Shown: positions 1 to 10,415 of the stretch, piece by piece
Layout of the letters: each line of letters opens with the position of its first letter
How positions within the stretch are numbered: the stretch's first letter is position 1
From: Perlucidibaca sp.
GTDB taxonomy: Bacteria; Pseudomonadota; Gammaproteobacteria; Pseudomonadales; Moraxellaceae
Assembly: GCA_023265995.1 (NCBI GenBank)
Contig: JAHFSA010000003.1
Span: 62,001-126,000, forward strand
Length of the DNA stretch: 64,000 nucleotides
Reading direction: 5' to 3'
Position numbers and translations under genes: made by a program
Notes under the pieces: generated by a model
What the model was told of the DNA's origin: nothing
Database searches by the model: none
The model's input: the letters and a program-made list of their open reading frames with translations, nothing else

Positions 1-1109
1 ACGTCGATCTGATGAACGATCTCGGTGACCTGGCCGGAGGTGAAGCTGGTGCCGAGCTTGAAGTCATAGGTCTTGCCCAGCTTCAGCGGCTGCTCATGCA
101 TCCACACCACGTGGGCGAGGAAGGCATGGCCCATGGTCAGGTCGTCGTTGGCGGCCACGATCATGTCGCCGCGCGAAATATCGATCTCGTCGTTGAGCGT
201 GAGCGTGATGGCCTGGCCCGGATGCGCTTCCGGCAGTTCGCCTTCCCACACCACGATGGACTTGATGGTCGAGGTCTTGCCCGAGGGCAGGGCCTTGATC
301 GCCATGCCCGGCTTCACGGTGCCGGCGGCCAGCGTGCCGCAGAAGCCGCGGAAGTCGAGGTTGGGGCGGTTGACGTACTGCACCGGCAGACGCAGCTTGT
401 CGAGCGCCTCATCGCGCTGGATGGCCATGGTGTCCATCAGCTCCAGCAGCGGTGTGCCGGTGTACCAGGGCATCTTCTCGCTCTGGTGCACGACGTTCTC
501 GCCCTTGAGCGCGGACATCGGCACGTAGTGGATGTCCGGCACATTGAGGCCGGCGGCGAAGGCGGCGTATTCGGCCTTGATCTCGTTGTAGCGGGCTTCG
601 CTGAACTCGACCAGATCCATCTTGTTGATGGCGATGACGAAGTGGCGAATGCCCAGCAGCGAGCAGATGAAGCTGTGGCGACGGGTCTGCACCTGCACGC
701 CGTAGCGGGCATCGATGAGCAGCACGGCGACATGGGCGGTGGAGGCACCGGTGGCCATGTTGCGCGTGTACTGCTCATGGCCGGGCGTGTCGGCAATGAT
801 GTACTTGCGGCGATCGGTGGCGAAGAAGCGGTAGGCCACGTCGATCGTGATGCCTTGTTCGCGCTCCGACTGCAGGCCGTCGACGAGCAGGGCGAGATCG
901 ACTTCTTCGCCGGTGGTGCCGTGCTTGACGCTGTCGCGGGTGATGGCGGCGAGCTGGTCCTCGAAGATCATCTTCGAGTCGTGCAGCAGACGGCCGATCA
1001 GGGTCGACTTGCCGTCATCCACGCTGCCGCAGGTGATGAAGCGCAGCATGTCCTTGTGTTCATGCTGGTGCAGGTAGTCTTCGATGTTGTCGATGTGTTC
1101 AATGATCAT
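1..1109 (-). CDS. cysN: Sulfate adenylyltransferase large subunit, GTPase (partial, C-terminus outside window)
   Basis: This is the regulatory GTPase subunit of ATP sulfurylase, which with CysD makes adenosine 5'-phosphosulfate in sulfate assimilation. The ORF track lists only shadows here, but the minus strand reads open from an ATG whose A is shared with the cysD stop (TAATG). The translation starts [15 protein letters not shown] and carries the G1 loop GSVDDGKS (about residues 28-35), the switch segment [15 protein letters not shown], the G3 motif DTPGHEQY and the G4 motif NKMD, all typical of CysN. About 369 codons are present and the gene runs off the left edge, so it cannot be seen whether it is CysN alone or a CysNC fusion with APS kinase. 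It is the last visible gene of the map-glnD-dapC-dapD-cysD-cysN run. Confidence 0.95.
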   Translation of the reverse strand, partial: MIIEHIDNIEDYLHQHEHKDMLRFITCGSVDDGKSTLIGRLLHDSKMIFEDQLAAITRDSVKHGTTGEEVDLALLVDGLQSEREQGITIDVAYRFFATDRRKYIIADTPGHEQYTRNMATGASTAHVAVLLIDARYGVQVQTRRHSFICSLLGIRHFVIAINKMDLVEFSEARYNEIKAEYAAFAAGLNVPDIHYVPMSALKGENVVHQSEKMPWYTGTPLLELMDTMAIQRDEALDKLRLPVQYVNRPNLDFRGFCGTLAAGTVKPGMAIKALPSGKTSTIKSIVVWEGELPEAHPGQAITLTLNDEIDISRGDMIVAANDDLTMGHAFLAHVVWMHEQPLKLGKTYDFKLGTSFTSGQVTEIVHQID

Positions 1110-2023
1110 TAGAAATAGCCTTCGCGTTTCTTCTTTTCCATCGAGCCCGACTCATCGTGGTCGATGGCGCGGCCGGAGCGCTCGGAGGTGCGGGTGACCA
1201 GCATCTCCTGGATGATTTCCGGCAGGGTGGCGGCGTCGGATTCGACTGCGCCCGTCAGCGGGTAGCAGCCGAGCGTGCGGAAGCGCACGTTCTTCATCAT
1301 CGGCACTTCGCCCGGGCGCAGCGGCAGGCGTTCATCATCGACCATGATCAGCATGCCGTCACGTTCGACCACCGGGCGCACGGCCGAGAAGTACAGCGGC
1401 ACGATCTCGATCTTTTCGAGATAGATGTACTGCCAGATATCCAGCTCGGTCCAGTTCGACAGCGGGAAGACACGGATCGACTCGCCCTTGTTGATGCGGC
1501 CGTTGTACAGGTTCCACAGTTCCGGGCGCTGTACCTTCGGGTCCCAGCGATGGTTCTTGTCGCGGAAGGAGTAGACGCGCTCCTTGGCGCGCGACTTTTC
1601 CTCGTCGCGGCGGGCGCCACCGAAGGCGGCGTCGAAGCCGTACTTGTCCAGGGCCTGCTTGAGGGCCTGGGTCTTCATGATGTCGGTGTACTTGGAGCTG
1701 CCGTGGTCGAACGGGTTGATGTTCGCCGCCAGCCCGTCCGGGTTGGTGTGCGACAGCAGTTCCATGCCGGTGACCTTGGCCATGTGGTCGCGGAAACTGA
1801 TCATTTCCTTGAACTTCCACGTGGTGTTGACGTGCATCAGCGGGAACGGCGGCTTGCCGGGGGCGAAAGCCTTGCGCGCCAGATGCAGCATCACCGAGGA
1901 GTCCTTGCCGATCGAATAGAGCATGACCGGGTTGTCGAACTCGGCGGCAACCTCGCGGATGATGTGGATGGACTCTGCCTCAAGTGCCTTGAGGTGAGTC
2001 ATGCGGTGTTCGGGGAGCGACAT
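1109..2023 (-). CDS. cysD: Sulfate adenylyltransferase subunit 2
   Basis: This is the catalytic PP-loop subunit of ATP sulfurylase, forming APS from ATP and sulfate with CysN. The 304-residue product is close to the usual 302. It shows the start [24 protein letters not shown], the PP-loop variant SIGKDSS (residues 37-43), and the conserved [21 protein letters not shown] and [11 protein letters not shown] segments. The stretch VNTTWKF replaces the DTGWKF of the E. coli enzyme; from family knowledge this variant is also seen in Acinetobacter-type CysD. Met8 (MTHLKAL) is an alternative start. The stop overlaps the cysN start by one base, and dapD lies 35 bases upstream. Confidence 0.96.
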   Translation of the reverse strand: MSLPEHRMTHLKALEAESIHIIREVAAEFDNPVMLYSIGKDSSVMLHLARKAFAPGKPPFPLMHVNTTWKFKEMISFRDHMAKVTGMELLSHTNPDGLAANINPFDHGSSKYTDIMKTQALKQALDKYGFDAAFGGARRDEEKSRAKERVYSFRDKNHRWDPKVQRPELWNLYNGRINKGESIRVFPLSNWTELDIWQYIYLEKIEIVPLYFSAVRPVVERDGMLIMVDDERLPLRPGEVPMMKNVRFRTLGCYPLTGAVESDAATLPEIIQEMLVTRTSERSGRAIDHDESGSMEKKKREGYF

Positions 2024-2058
2024 GCGCGCGTGTCCTCTGTGAAAGCCCGTGAACGGGA

Positions 2059-2883
2059 TCAGTCCGCGATGCGGAGCAGTTCGTTGATGCTGGTCTTGCT
2101 GCGGGTCTGGGCGTCGACCTTCTTGACGATGACGGCGCAGGTCAGGCTGTAACGACCATTGTCGCGCGGCAGCGAGCCGGCAACAACGACCGAGCCGGCC
2201 GGCACGCGGCCGTAGCTGATTTCGCCGGTTTCACGATCGTAGATCGGGGTCGACTGGCCGATGAACACACCCATGGACAGCACCGAGCCCTCGCCGATGA
2301 TGACGCCTTCGACCACTTCCGAGCGGGCGCCGATGAAGCAGTTGTCTTCGATGATGGTCGGGTTGGCCTGCAGCGGTTCGAGCACGCCGCCAATGCCGAC
2401 GCCACCGGACAGGTGCACGTTCTTGCCGATCTGGGCGCAGGAACCGACGGTGGCCCAGGTGTCGACCATGGAGCCTTCATCGACATAGGCGCCGATGTTT
2501 ACGTAGGAGGGCATGAGCACGGTGTTGCGGGCGATGAAGCTGCCGCGACGGGCCACGGCCGGCGGCACCACGCGAATGCCGCTGGCGGCGAACTGCTCGG
2601 CAGTCCAGCCGGCGAACTTGGTCGGCACCTTGTCGTAGAACTGCATGCCGCCACCGGCCGGGATCGGCTCGTTGTCATTGAGGCGGAAGGACAGCAGCAC
2701 GGCCTTCTTGAGCCACTGGTTGACCTGCCATTCGCCAGCGACCTTTTCGGCCACGCGGGCGGCGCCGCTGTCGAGCAGGGCGAGGGCTTCGTTGACGGCA
2801 TCGCGGACATCCTGCGGGGCCGACTTCGGCGAGAACTCGGCGCGGCGCTCGAAGGCGTCTTCAATGAATGTGGCGAGGCTCAT
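2059..2883 (-). CDS. dapD: 2,3,4,5-tetrahydropyridine-2,6-dicarboxylate N-succinyltransferase
   Basis: DapD transfers succinyl from succinyl-CoA to tetrahydrodipicolinate in the succinylase branch of lysine and diaminopimelate synthesis. The product begins [19 protein letters not shown] and then [33 protein letters not shown], which matches the enterobacterial-type family. The second half has the glycine- and isoleucine-rich hexapeptide repeats of a left-handed beta helix. The ORF track starts four codons earlier (MENI). I chose the internal ATG because GGAGA lies six bases before it and the result is exactly 274 residues, the E. coli length. The gene follows dapC, an aminotransferase often assigned to the next step of the same pathway. 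Confidence 0.96.
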   Translation of the reverse strand: MSLATFIEDAFERRAEFSPKSAPQDVRDAVNEALALLDSGAARVAEKVAGEWQVNQWLKKAVLLSFRLNDNEPIPAGGGMQFYDKVPTKFAGWTAEQFAASGIRVVPPAVARRGSFIARNTVLMPSYVNIGAYVDEGSMVDTWATVGSCAQIGKNVHLSGGVGIGGVLEPLQANPTIIEDNCFIGARSEVVEGVIIGEGSVLSMGVFIGQSTPIYDRETGEISYGRVPAGSVVVAGSLPRDNGRYSLTCAVIVKKVDAQTRSKTSINELLRIAD

Positions 2884-2928
2884 GATGTTCTCCATTAAAA
2901 CAATCTTTTATAAAGCAGTAACTTGTGA

Positions 2929-4134
2929 TCACTTCGCAAGAAATGATCGAATTCTTGTCGCGGCATCCACGCACTCGTCCACGGCGGCAACCAGGGCCAT
3001 GCGGACATGGTTCTCGCCCGGGTTCAGACCATCGCTGCCGGGGCGTGCCAGGTAGCGGCCGGGCAGCACGGTGACGGCCTGGCTGGCATGCAGCTCGCGC
3101 GCGAAGTCTTCGTCCGAGCCCGGGGTGGCGGCCCAGAAGTAGAAGCCGGCATCCGGCATGCGCAGCGGCAGCACCGGGTTCAGGATCTCGGACACGCGGG
3201 CGAACTTCTCGCGGTAAAGGGCGCGATTGTCCCTCACATGGGCCTCGTCTTGCCAGACCTCCGTGGAGGCGAGCTGATGCTGCACCGGCATGGCCGAGCC
3301 GTGGTAGGTGCGGTATTTCAGGTAGGGCGCGAGCAGGGCGGCGTCGCCGGCGACGAAACCGGAGCGCAGGCCGGGCAGGTTGGAGCGCTTCGACAGCGAG
3401 TGGAAGACCACGCAGTTGCGGTAGTCATCGCGGCCGAGTTCGGCGCAGGCCTGGAGCAGGCCGACCGGCGGACGGGCTTCGTCGAAGTAGATTTCCGAGT
3501 AGCACTCGTCGGAGGCGATGACGAAGCCGAAGCGGTCGCTGAGCGCGATCAGCTGCTTCAGGGTGTCCATGGCGAGCACGGCGCCGGTGGGGTTGCCCGG
3601 CGTGCAGATGAACAGCAGCTGTGTGCGCGCCCAGACCTCGTCGGGCACGGCGGCGAAATCCGGCTGCAGGCCGGTAGCGGCGGTGCAGGGCAGGAAGTAC
3701 GGCTCGGCACCGGCGAGCAGGGCGGCGCCTTCGTAGATCTGATAGAACGGATTGGGCATGAGCACCAGCGGCTTGCCGGCCGGGCTGCTGCGGTTGCGAT
3801 CGACGACTGCCTGGGTAAAGGAGAACAGGGCTTCGCGGGTGCCATTGACCGGCAGCACCTGCTTGCCGGGATCGACGGCGCGCAGGCCGAAGCGTCGGCA
3901 CAGCCAGGCGGCGATGGCCTCGCGCAGGGCCGGCAGGCCGAGCGTGGTCGGATAGGTCGAGAGCCCGCCGATGTGACGGGCAATGGCCTCGGCCACGAAG
4001 GCCGGCGCGGCGTGCTTGGGCTCGCCTATGGACAGCGCGACCGGCTTCAGGCCGGCCGGCAGCGTGTTGTGCTTGAACAGGGTGGCCAGCTTTTCGAACG
4101 GATACGGGTGCAGCAGGGAAAGCTCAGGATTCAT
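2929..4134 (-). CDS. dapC: Succinyldiaminopimelate transaminase (fold type I PLP aminotransferase)
   Basis: This is predicted to convert N-succinyl-2-amino-6-ketopimelate to N-succinyl-LL-diaminopimelate, the step after DapD. Visible family features are the N-terminal PYPFEKLATLF, the SIGEPKH segment, NPFYQIYEGAAL, the STPGNPTG-like loop TPGNPTGAVL, SDECYSEIY and the PLP-lysine motif SLSKRSNLPG. The ORF track extends 21 codons into glnD. The start used here (MNPELSLLHPYPF) gives a 401-residue product whose ATG overlaps the glnD TGA by four bases, as in other Pseudomonadales. MGMNPEL, two codons earlier, is an alternative start. Position between glnD and dapD supports DapC over a generic aspartate aminotransferase. 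Confidence 0.92.
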   Translation of the reverse strand: MNPELSLLHPYPFEKLATLFKHNTLPAGLKPVALSIGEPKHAAPAFVAEAIARHIGGLSTYPTTLGLPALREAIAAWLCRRFGLRAVDPGKQVLPVNGTREALFSFTQAVVDRNRSSPAGKPLVLMPNPFYQIYEGAALLAGAEPYFLPCTAATGLQPDFAAVPDEVWARTQLLFICTPGNPTGAVLAMDTLKQLIALSDRFGFVIASDECYSEIYFDEARPPVGLLQACAELGRDDYRNCVVFHSLSKRSNLPGLRSGFVAGDAALLAPYLKYRTYHGSAMPVQHQLASTEVWQDEAHVRDNRALYREKFARVSEILNPVLPLRMPDAGFYFWAATPGSDEDFARELHASQAVTVLPGRYLARPGSDGLNPGENHVRMALVAAVDECVDAATRIRSFLAK

Positions 4135-6767
4135 GCCCATCTCAAGGTAAAGTTTCCGTCCAGCTGGGTGCGCAGGGCATTGCACAGGCGCTCGCACAGC
4201 TCCGGGTCGGACAGCGGCTGCTGATTGCTGTCGGTCAGGAAGAAGACGTCCTCGGCGCGCTCGCCGAGCGTGGCGATGCGGGCGTTCTGCAAGCTCACGC
4301 CATGCTCCATGAAGATGCGTCCTATGCGTGCCAGCAGGCCCGGGCGGTCGAGCGTGATGACCTCCACCACCGTGCGCTGATGCGCCAGGTCGTTGCTCAG
4401 ATTGACCTCGGTGCGCACATCGAAATGCTTGAGCTGGCGCGGCATGCGGCGCTCGACGATGGCCGGGAACTGGTCCGGGTTGGCCAGGCTCTGGCGCAGC
4501 TTGTCACCTATGCTGGCCAGACGCTGGCTGTCGGCAATGCGTTCGCCGTTCTCGTCGAGCACGATGTAGGTGTCGAGCGAAAAGTGGCTGGTCGAGGTGA
4601 TGATGCGGGCATCCATGACCGTCAGGTGCAGCTGGTCGAGCTCGGCCACGGTGGCGGCGAACAGGTTCGCCATGTCGTGCGTGTAGACGAAGATCTGCGT
4701 GGCGCCTTCGTATTGCTCGCTGTGGTTCTCGCGCACCAGCACCAGCGGCCCCGATTCCGGGTTGTGACGCAGGATGGCGGCGGTGTGCCAGGCGATGTCC
4801 TTGGCGCTTTCACGCAGGAAATAGTCGTCGCCGAGGTTGTCCCAGACGCGATCGGCATCGGTGGTGTTGATGCCCTCGACCTCCAGCAGCTCCAGCGCCG
4901 AGGCGCGGTTCTCGATGATCCATTCCTGCTTGTCGATGGGGTTCACCAGGCCGCGGCGCAGCGCGCGCTTGGTCTGCTGATAGAGCTGCCGCAGCAGCGA
5001 GGCGCGCCAGGAGTTCCACAGTGTCGGGTTGGTCGCGCAAATGTCGGCCACGGTCAGGGCGAAGAGATAGTCCAGATGAACAATGTCGCCGACCTTGCGG
5101 GCAAATTCGTTGATCACGTCGGGATCTGACACATCTTTCTTCTGTGCCGTCATGGACATGATGAGGTGGTTCTGGGTCAGCCAGGCCACCAGATTGGCGT
5201 CCCAGACGCCGAGGCCATGCGACAGGCAGAAGTCGCGGGCATCGACCGCGCCCAGCTCGGAGTGGTCGCCGCCACGGCCCTTGGCGATGTCATGGAAGAG
5301 GCCGGCGAGGTAGAGCAGCTCGACCTTGGGCAGGCGCTGGGCGACTTCCGAGGTCACCGGGAAGCGCTCGGCCGATTCCGGGTAGCGGAAGCGGCGCATG
5401 TTCTTCAGCACCAGCAGGGTGTGCGCGTCGACCGTGTAGATGTGGAACAGGTCGTACTGCATCTTGCCGATGATGGCGCCGAAGGCCGGGATGTAGCGGC
5501 CGAGGATGCCGTAGCGCTTCATGCGGCGCAGCGACGAGAACAGGGCGGTGCGGCAGCGCAGCAGCTCCATGAACAGCGACTTGTTGCGGATGTCGCTGCG
5601 GAACTTGTCGTCGATCAGGGGCGCGTTCTGCATGAGCAGGCGGATGGTGCTGGCGCGCACGCTGAGGACATCCGGGTGGTCGCCCAGGTAGACGAAGATT
5701 TCCAGCAGCGCCGAGGGGTTGCGCTTGAAGACGTCCGGCGAGGTCACCTCGATGGCGCCGTTGTGCAGCTGGAAGCGGCTGTTGAGCGGCTCGATGCGGG
5801 CCGGCTCGTCGTTGCCGAGAATGGTTTCCTCGAAGTACTGCAGCAGCATCTCGTTGAGCATGGAGATGCGCATGGCGGCGCGGTAGTAGTCCTGCATGAG
5901 CTGTTCGACGCCGCGGTTGGCGCGGGTGTCGCTGTAGCCGAACAGCTCCGAGATGCGGCGCTGGTAGTCGAACAGGACGCGCGTCTCGTTGCGGCCGCTG
6001 ACCTGGTTGAGCGCGAAACGGATGCGCCAGAGCACGCACTGGCAGGCATCCAGTTCCTCGAACTCGGCTTCGGTGAGGAAGCCGTGGCTGACCAGGTCGC
6101 GCAGGGTGTCGGCGCCGAAGTGGCGCTTCGCCACCCAGCCTATGGTCTGGATGTCGCGCAGGCCGCCGGGGGCGTTCTTGAGGTCGGGCTCGAGGTTGTA
6201 TTCGGTGTTGTTGTGCTTGGCGTGGCGGGCGATCTGCTCGTCGCGCTTGGCGATGAAGAAGGCGCGGCCCGGCCACAGGCGGTCGGCGCCGGTGAGCTGC
6301 TGCATTTCGGCGCGCAGGCTGTCGTCGCCGACCAGGGTGCGCGACTCCATCAGGTTGGTGGCCACGGTGATGTCGTCGGTGGCCAGGCGCACGCAGTCGT
6401 TCAGCGAACGCACGCTGGAGCCGACGTCGAGGCCGAGGTCCCAGAGATGGGTGATGAAGGCGCTGACGCGGGCTTCGGTGTCGGCGGCCAGGCTGTCATG
6501 GCGGTGCAGCACCAGCACGTCGACATCGGAGCAGGGGTGCAGCTCGGCGCGGCCGTAGCCGCCGACGGCGATCAGCGCGAGGTCGCCGGTCGTGCCCAGG
6601 CCCTGATCGGTCCAGGCCTGGCGCAGCACGCCATCGACGGCATCGGCCCATTCGCGCACCAGCAGGCGCACATCGCGGCCACCGGCGAAGCGCTCGTAGA
6701 GCTGAGCCTGCGCCGCTTTCAGCGTAGCCTTGTCATTTGCAGCCGAAAGCGGGGCAGGGGTGTTCAT
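4131..6767 (-). CDS. glnD: Bifunctional [protein-PII] uridylyltransferase / uridylyl-removing enzyme
   Basis: GlnD senses glutamine and uridylylates or deuridylylates PII proteins, setting nitrogen assimilation. The 878-residue product has the nucleotidyltransferase motif GGYGRAELHPCSDVD (about residues 69-83), the central uridylyl-removing HD domain with LAGLFHDIAKGRGGDHSELGA, and two C-terminal ACT domains, the last containing DRPGLLARIGRIFMEHGVSLQNARIATLGERAEDVFF. Length and domain order match complete GlnD proteins. It overlaps map by four bases upstream and dapC by four bases downstream, so the three are probably co-translated. Confidence 0.97.
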   Translation of the reverse strand: MNTPAPLSAANDKATLKAAQAQLYERFAGGRDVRLLVREWADAVDGVLRQAWTDQGLGTTGDLALIAVGGYGRAELHPCSDVDVLVLHRHDSLAADTEARVSAFITHLWDLGLDVGSSVRSLNDCVRLATDDITVATNLMESRTLVGDDSLRAEMQQLTGADRLWPGRAFFIAKRDEQIARHAKHNNTEYNLEPDLKNAPGGLRDIQTIGWVAKRHFGADTLRDLVSHGFLTEAEFEELDACQCVLWRIRFALNQVSGRNETRVLFDYQRRISELFGYSDTRANRGVEQLMQDYYRAAMRISMLNEMLLQYFEETILGNDEPARIEPLNSRFQLHNGAIEVTSPDVFKRNPSALLEIFVYLGDHPDVLSVRASTIRLLMQNAPLIDDKFRSDIRNKSLFMELLRCRTALFSSLRRMKRYGILGRYIPAFGAIIGKMQYDLFHIYTVDAHTLLVLKNMRRFRYPESAERFPVTSEVAQRLPKVELLYLAGLFHDIAKGRGGDHSELGAVDARDFCLSHGLGVWDANLVAWLTQNHLIMSMTAQKKDVSDPDVINEFARKVGDIVHLDYLFALTVADICATNPTLWNSWRASLLRQLYQQTKRALRRGLVNPIDKQEWIIENRASALELLEVEGINTTDADRVWDNLGDDYFLRESAKDIAWHTAAILRHNPESGPLVLVRENHSEQYEGATQIFVYTHDMANLFAATVAELDQLHLTVMDARIITSTSHFSLDTYIVLDENGERIADSQRLASIGDKLRQSLANPDQFPAIVERRMPRQLKHFDVRTEVNLSNDLAHQRTVVEVITLDRPGLLARIGRIFMEHGVSLQNARIATLGERAEDVFFLTDSNQQPLSDPELCERLCNALRTQLDGNFTLRWA

Positions 6768-7558
6768 GCGGCGCGTTCTCCGAGGAAGCTGAGGTCTTCA
6801 TCGGGGCGTGCGGTCAGCACCTCGATGCCGGTGTCGGTGACCAGGATGGTGTGTTCCCACTGCGCCGACAGCTTGTGGTCCTTGGTGACCACGGTCCAGG
6901 CGTCAGGCAGCAGCTTGGTGTGATGCGTGCCGGCGTTGATCATGGGCTCGATGGTGAAGATCATGCCGGCTTCCAGCTTCATGCCGGTGCCGGGCTTGCC
7001 GTAGTGCAGCACCTGCGGCTCCTCGTGGAAGACCTTGCCGATGCCGTGGCCGCAGTATTCGCGCACCACCGAGAAGCGGTTGGCCTGGGCATGCTGCTGA
7101 ATGACGTGGCCGATGTCGCCCAGGGTGCAGCCCGGACGGACGATGGCGAGCGCCTTGTACAGGCACTCCTGGGTGACCTTGACCAGGCGCTGGGAGAGAA
7201 TGGAGGCCTGACCGACGAAGAACATCTTGCTGGTGTCGCCGTGGTAGCCGTCCTTGATCACGGTGACATCGATATTGATGATGTCGCCGTCCTTGAGGAT
7301 CTTCTTCTCGCTCGGAATGCCGTGGCAGATGACCTGGTTGACCGAGGTGCAGATGCTCTTCGGGAAGCCGCGATAGTTCAGCGGCGCCGGAATGGCCTCC
7401 TGCACGTTGACGATGTAGTCGTGGCAGATGCGGTTGAGCTCTTCGGTGCTGACACCGGCCTTCACGTGCGGGCCTATCATGTCCAGAACGTCGGCGGCGA
7501 GGCGGCCGGCCACGCGCATCTTGGCGATATCGTCAGGGGTCTTGATCAGTGTGCTCAT
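6764..7558 (-). CDS. map: Type I methionine aminopeptidase
   Basis: Map removes the initiator methionine from nascent proteins in the cytosol. The product starts MSTLIKTPDDIAKMRVAGRLAADVLDMIGPHVKAG and contains the metal-ligand regions NIDVTVIKDGYHGDTSKMFF, YCGHGIGKVFHEEPQVLHY, GMIFTIEPMI and WEHTILVT. The ORF track start is 53 codons too early, inside the rpsB upstream region. The internal ATG gives 264 residues, the E. coli length. The gene is transcribed divergently from rpsB, and its stop overlaps the glnD start as ATGA. The shared 246-base intergenic region must hold promoters for both directions. Confidence 0.96.
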   Translation of the reverse strand: MSTLIKTPDDIAKMRVAGRLAADVLDMIGPHVKAGVSTEELNRICHDYIVNVQEAIPAPLNYRGFPKSICTSVNQVICHGIPSEKKILKDGDIINIDVTVIKDGYHGDTSKMFFVGQASILSQRLVKVTQECLYKALAIVRPGCTLGDIGHVIQQHAQANRFSVVREYCGHGIGKVFHEEPQVLHYGKPGTGMKLEAGMIFTIEPMINAGTHHTKLLPDAWTVVTKDHKLSAQWEHTILVTDTGIEVLTARPDEDLSFLGERAA

Positions 7559-7600
7559 TCGGCATCCCGTGCGGGCCGGGCCGGGAAACGGCGCCGGCGG

Positions 7601-7630
7601 TTGAGGTAGGCAAGGAGTGTATGGTATAAA
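7601..7630 (+). promoter_or_regulatory. Probable sigma-70 promoter of rpsB-tsf
   Basis: A -35 element TTGAGG (7601-7606) and a -10 element TATAAA (7625-7630) are separated by 18 bases. They are followed at once by a GC-rich discriminator, gcgcgccgc. GC discriminators next to the -10 box are typical of ribosomal promoters repressed by ppGpp, so growth-rate or stringent control is inferred. The transcript would have a leader of about 165 bases before the rpsB ATG. Confidence 0.6.
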
Positions 7631-7728
7631 GCGCGCCGCATTTCGGCAAACCGACTTCTTCTCTTCAATGAAGGGGAAAGATCGATCCGGATGCGTGCAG
7701 TCATCAAATCCGAACATCCGCCGTCACA

Positions 7729-7764
7729 GGTACCGGGTGCCCGCCGAGAAAAGCGGGTTGGTAC
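7729..7764 (+). promoter_or_regulatory. Candidate S2 (rpsB) autoregulatory leader hairpin
   Basis: A two-part stem lies about 40 bases before the rpsB start. The inner arms CCCGC (7740-7744) and GCGGG (7753-7757) flank an A-rich loop CGAGAAAA. The outer arms GTACC (7730-7734) and GGTAC (7760-7764) are separated from the inner stem by small internal loops. Proteobacterial rpsB leaders are known to be bound by S2 to repress rpsB-tsf. Assignment to that leader class is by position and shape, not by a covariance model. Confidence 0.5.
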
Positions 7765-7804
7765 TTGGGGCTGATGGAAGGTCAAACCCAATTGGAGAAC
7801 TCTC

Positions 7805-8551
<747 letters not shown>

Positions 8552-8611
8552 CACTCGCCGGGCAGGGTAGAACTACCCGACCAGACGCCGAGCCTCCGGG
8601 CCGGCGTCGAC

Positions 8612-8635
8612 AAAAGGGGCCTAGGCCCCTTTTTT
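8612..8635 (+). terminator. Intrinsic terminator/attenuator between rpsB and tsf
   Basis: AAAAGGGGCC-TAGG-CCCC-TTTTTT forms a strong GC stem (AAGGGGCCTAGGCCCCTT is fully palindromic) with a T run. It sits 60 bases after the rpsB stop and 35 before tsf. Because S2 and EF-Ts genes are normally co-transcribed, read-through is likely and this may set the S2:EF-Ts ratio. Confidence 0.8.
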
Positions 8636-8670
8636 CCTGAATTCGTGAGCATTTTTAGAGGATACAGAAC

Positions 8671-9549
8671 ATGGCAGAAGTTACCGCCTCCCTCGTCAAG
8701 GAACTCCGTGAACGCACCGGCCTCGGCATGATGGAATGCAAGAAGGCCCTGGTTGAAGCTGGCGCCGACATCGAGCTCGCCATCGACAACCTGCGCAAGT
8801 CCGGTCAGGCCAAGGCCGCCAAGAAGGCCGGCAACATCGCCGCCGATGGCGCCATCATCCTCGCCAGCGCAGGCGGCACCGCCATCGCTCTGGAAGTGAA
8901 CTGCCAGACCGACTTCGTGGCTCGTGACTCGAATTTCTCGGCTTTCGCCAACAAGGTCGCCGGCATTGCCCTGGCTGCCCGCGAGACCGACGTCGCCAAG
9001 ATCGGCGCGCTGGCCTATGACGACATCACCGTCGAGGAAGCCCGCGTTCTGCTGGTGCAGAAGATCGGCGAAAACATCCAGGTCCGTCGTGCCATGCTGG
9101 TCGAAGGCGCCAACCTGGCCACCTACGTCCACGGTCTCAAGATCGGTGTCGTCGTCGCCCTCGAAGGCGGCAACGAAGAAGTCGGCAAGCAGATCGCCAT
9201 GCACGTGGCTGCCGCCAACCCGCTGGTCGTGACCTCGGAAGAGATCGCTGCCGACGTGCTGGCCAAGGAAAAGGAAATCGCCGAAGCCAAGGCCGCCGAG
9301 TCCGGCAAGCCGGCCAACATCATCGAGAAGATGGTTGAAGGCACGCTGAAGAAGTTCAAGAGCGAAGTGTCGCTGGTCGAGCAGGCTTTCGTCGTCAACC
9401 CGGATCAGAAGGTTGCTGACGTGCTCAAGGCCGCCGGTGCCAGTGTCACCCGTTTTGTGCGTCTGGAAGTGGGCGAAGGCATCGAGAAGAAGGAAGTCGA
9501 CTTCGCTGCCGAAGTGGCTGCCACCCAGGCTGCTGCCGCTGCTCAGTAA
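8671..9549 (+). CDS. tsf: Elongation factor Ts
   Basis: EF-Ts is the guanine nucleotide exchange factor for EF-Tu. The 292-residue product begins [45 protein letters not shown], including the UBA-like N-terminal domain and the TDFVARD motif ([17 protein letters not shown]) that contacts EF-Tu. Two core subdomains follow. The upstream sequence AGAGGATACAGAAC supplies a ribosome binding site. The gene is bounded by intrinsic terminators on both sides. Confidence 0.98.
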   Translation: MAEVTASLVKELRERTGLGMMECKKALVEAGADIELAIDNLRKSGQAKAAKKAGNIAADGAIILASAGGTAIALEVNCQTDFVARDSNFSAFANKVAGIALAARETDVAKIGALAYDDITVEEARVLLVQKIGENIQVRRAMLVEGANLATYVHGLKIGVVVALEGGNEEVGKQIAMHVAAANPLVVTSEEIAADVLAKEKEIAEAKAAESGKPANIIEKMVEGTLKKFKSEVSLVEQAFVVNPDQKVADVLKAAGASVTRFVRLEVGEGIEKKEVDFAAEVAATQAAAAAQ

Positions 9550-9579
9550 GTACGCTGTCAGTCATTACCGACTGTCTGC

Positions 9580-9605
9580 AAAAGGCCCCTTCATGGGGCC
9601 TTTTT
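9580..9605 (+). terminator. Intrinsic terminator after tsf
   Basis: AAAAGGCCCC-ttcat-GGGGCCTTTTT is a stem of at least six GC pairs extended by A:T pairs, with a T run, 30 bases after the tsf stop. It separates the rpsB-tsf unit from pyrH. Confidence 0.88.
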
Positions 9606-9665
9606 ATTGTAGACTCGCGACCACTGATTTTCCTTGAAAGCACCCCCAGAGAAGAGGCCCGGCCC

Positions 9666-10388
9666 ATGACTGACCACCGTCTCGCGCACAAGCGCATTCT
9701 GCTGAAGCTGTCCGGGGAAGCGCTTGCTGGCGATGCCGAAGTCGGTATCGATCCCAAGGTGCTCAAGCGCATGGCGCTGGAGATCGGGCAGCTGGTCGGC
9801 ATCGGTGTCCAGGTCGGCATCGTGGTCGGCGGCGGCAACCTGTTCCGTGGCGCCGCGCTGCAGCAGGCCGGGCTCGATCGCGTTGCCGGCGACCACATGG
9901 GCATGCTGGCCACGGTCATGAACGGCATCGCCATGCGTGACGCGCTCGAGCGCAACAACATCAAGACCCGTCTCATGTCCGCCATTCCCATGAGTGGCGT
10001 GGTCGATCACTACGACCGTCGCGCCGCCGTGCGCTGGCTGCAGGGTGGCGATGTCTGCATCTTCGTCGCCGGCACCGGCAACCCGTTCTTCACCACCGAC
10101 ACGGCAGCCTGCCTGCGCGGCATCGAGATCAACGCCGATATCGTCATCAAGGCCACCAAGGTCGACGGCATCTACAATGCCGATCCGGTCAAGGATCCGA
10201 CCGCGGTGCGTTATGAAACCCTGACCTTCGATGAAGTGCTGGCGAAGCAGCTCGGTGTCATGGACCTCACCGCCATGTGCCTGTGCCGCGATCACAACAT
10301 GCCGCTGCGCGTGTTCAACATGAACAAGCCGGGTGCCTTGCTCAACCTCGTCGTGGGTGAGCCGGAAGGCACCCTGGTGACCCGCTGA
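9666..10388 (+). CDS. pyrH: UMP kinase
   Basis: PyrH phosphorylates UMP to UDP in pyrimidine nucleotide synthesis. It is a hexameric amino-acid-kinase-fold enzyme activated by GTP and inhibited by UTP. The 240-residue product shows [25 protein letters not shown], the glycine loop [11 protein letters not shown], the [20 protein letters not shown] segment and [22 protein letters not shown], all diagnostic. It opens the group that runs through frr and the uppS-tilS block. Confidence 0.97.
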   Translation: MTDHRLAHKRILLKLSGEALAGDAEVGIDPKVLKRMALEIGQLVGIGVQVGIVVGGGNLFRGAALQQAGLDRVAGDHMGMLATVMNGIAMRDALERNNIKTRLMSAIPMSGVVDHYDRRAAVRWLQGGDVCIFVAGTGNPFFTTDTAACLRGIEINADIVIKATKVDGIYNADPVKDPTAVRYETLTFDEVLAKQLGVMDLTAMCLCRDHNMPLRVFNMNKPGALLNLVVGEPEGTLVTR

Positions 10389-10415
10389 TTCCAGTTTCTG
10401 CAGCCCGGAGCTTCC

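Noticed and set aside
12-1112. 366-residue plus-strand ORF at the left edge
   Set aside because: The minus strand encodes CysN with G1, G3 and G4 motifs here, so the plus ORF is a shadow.
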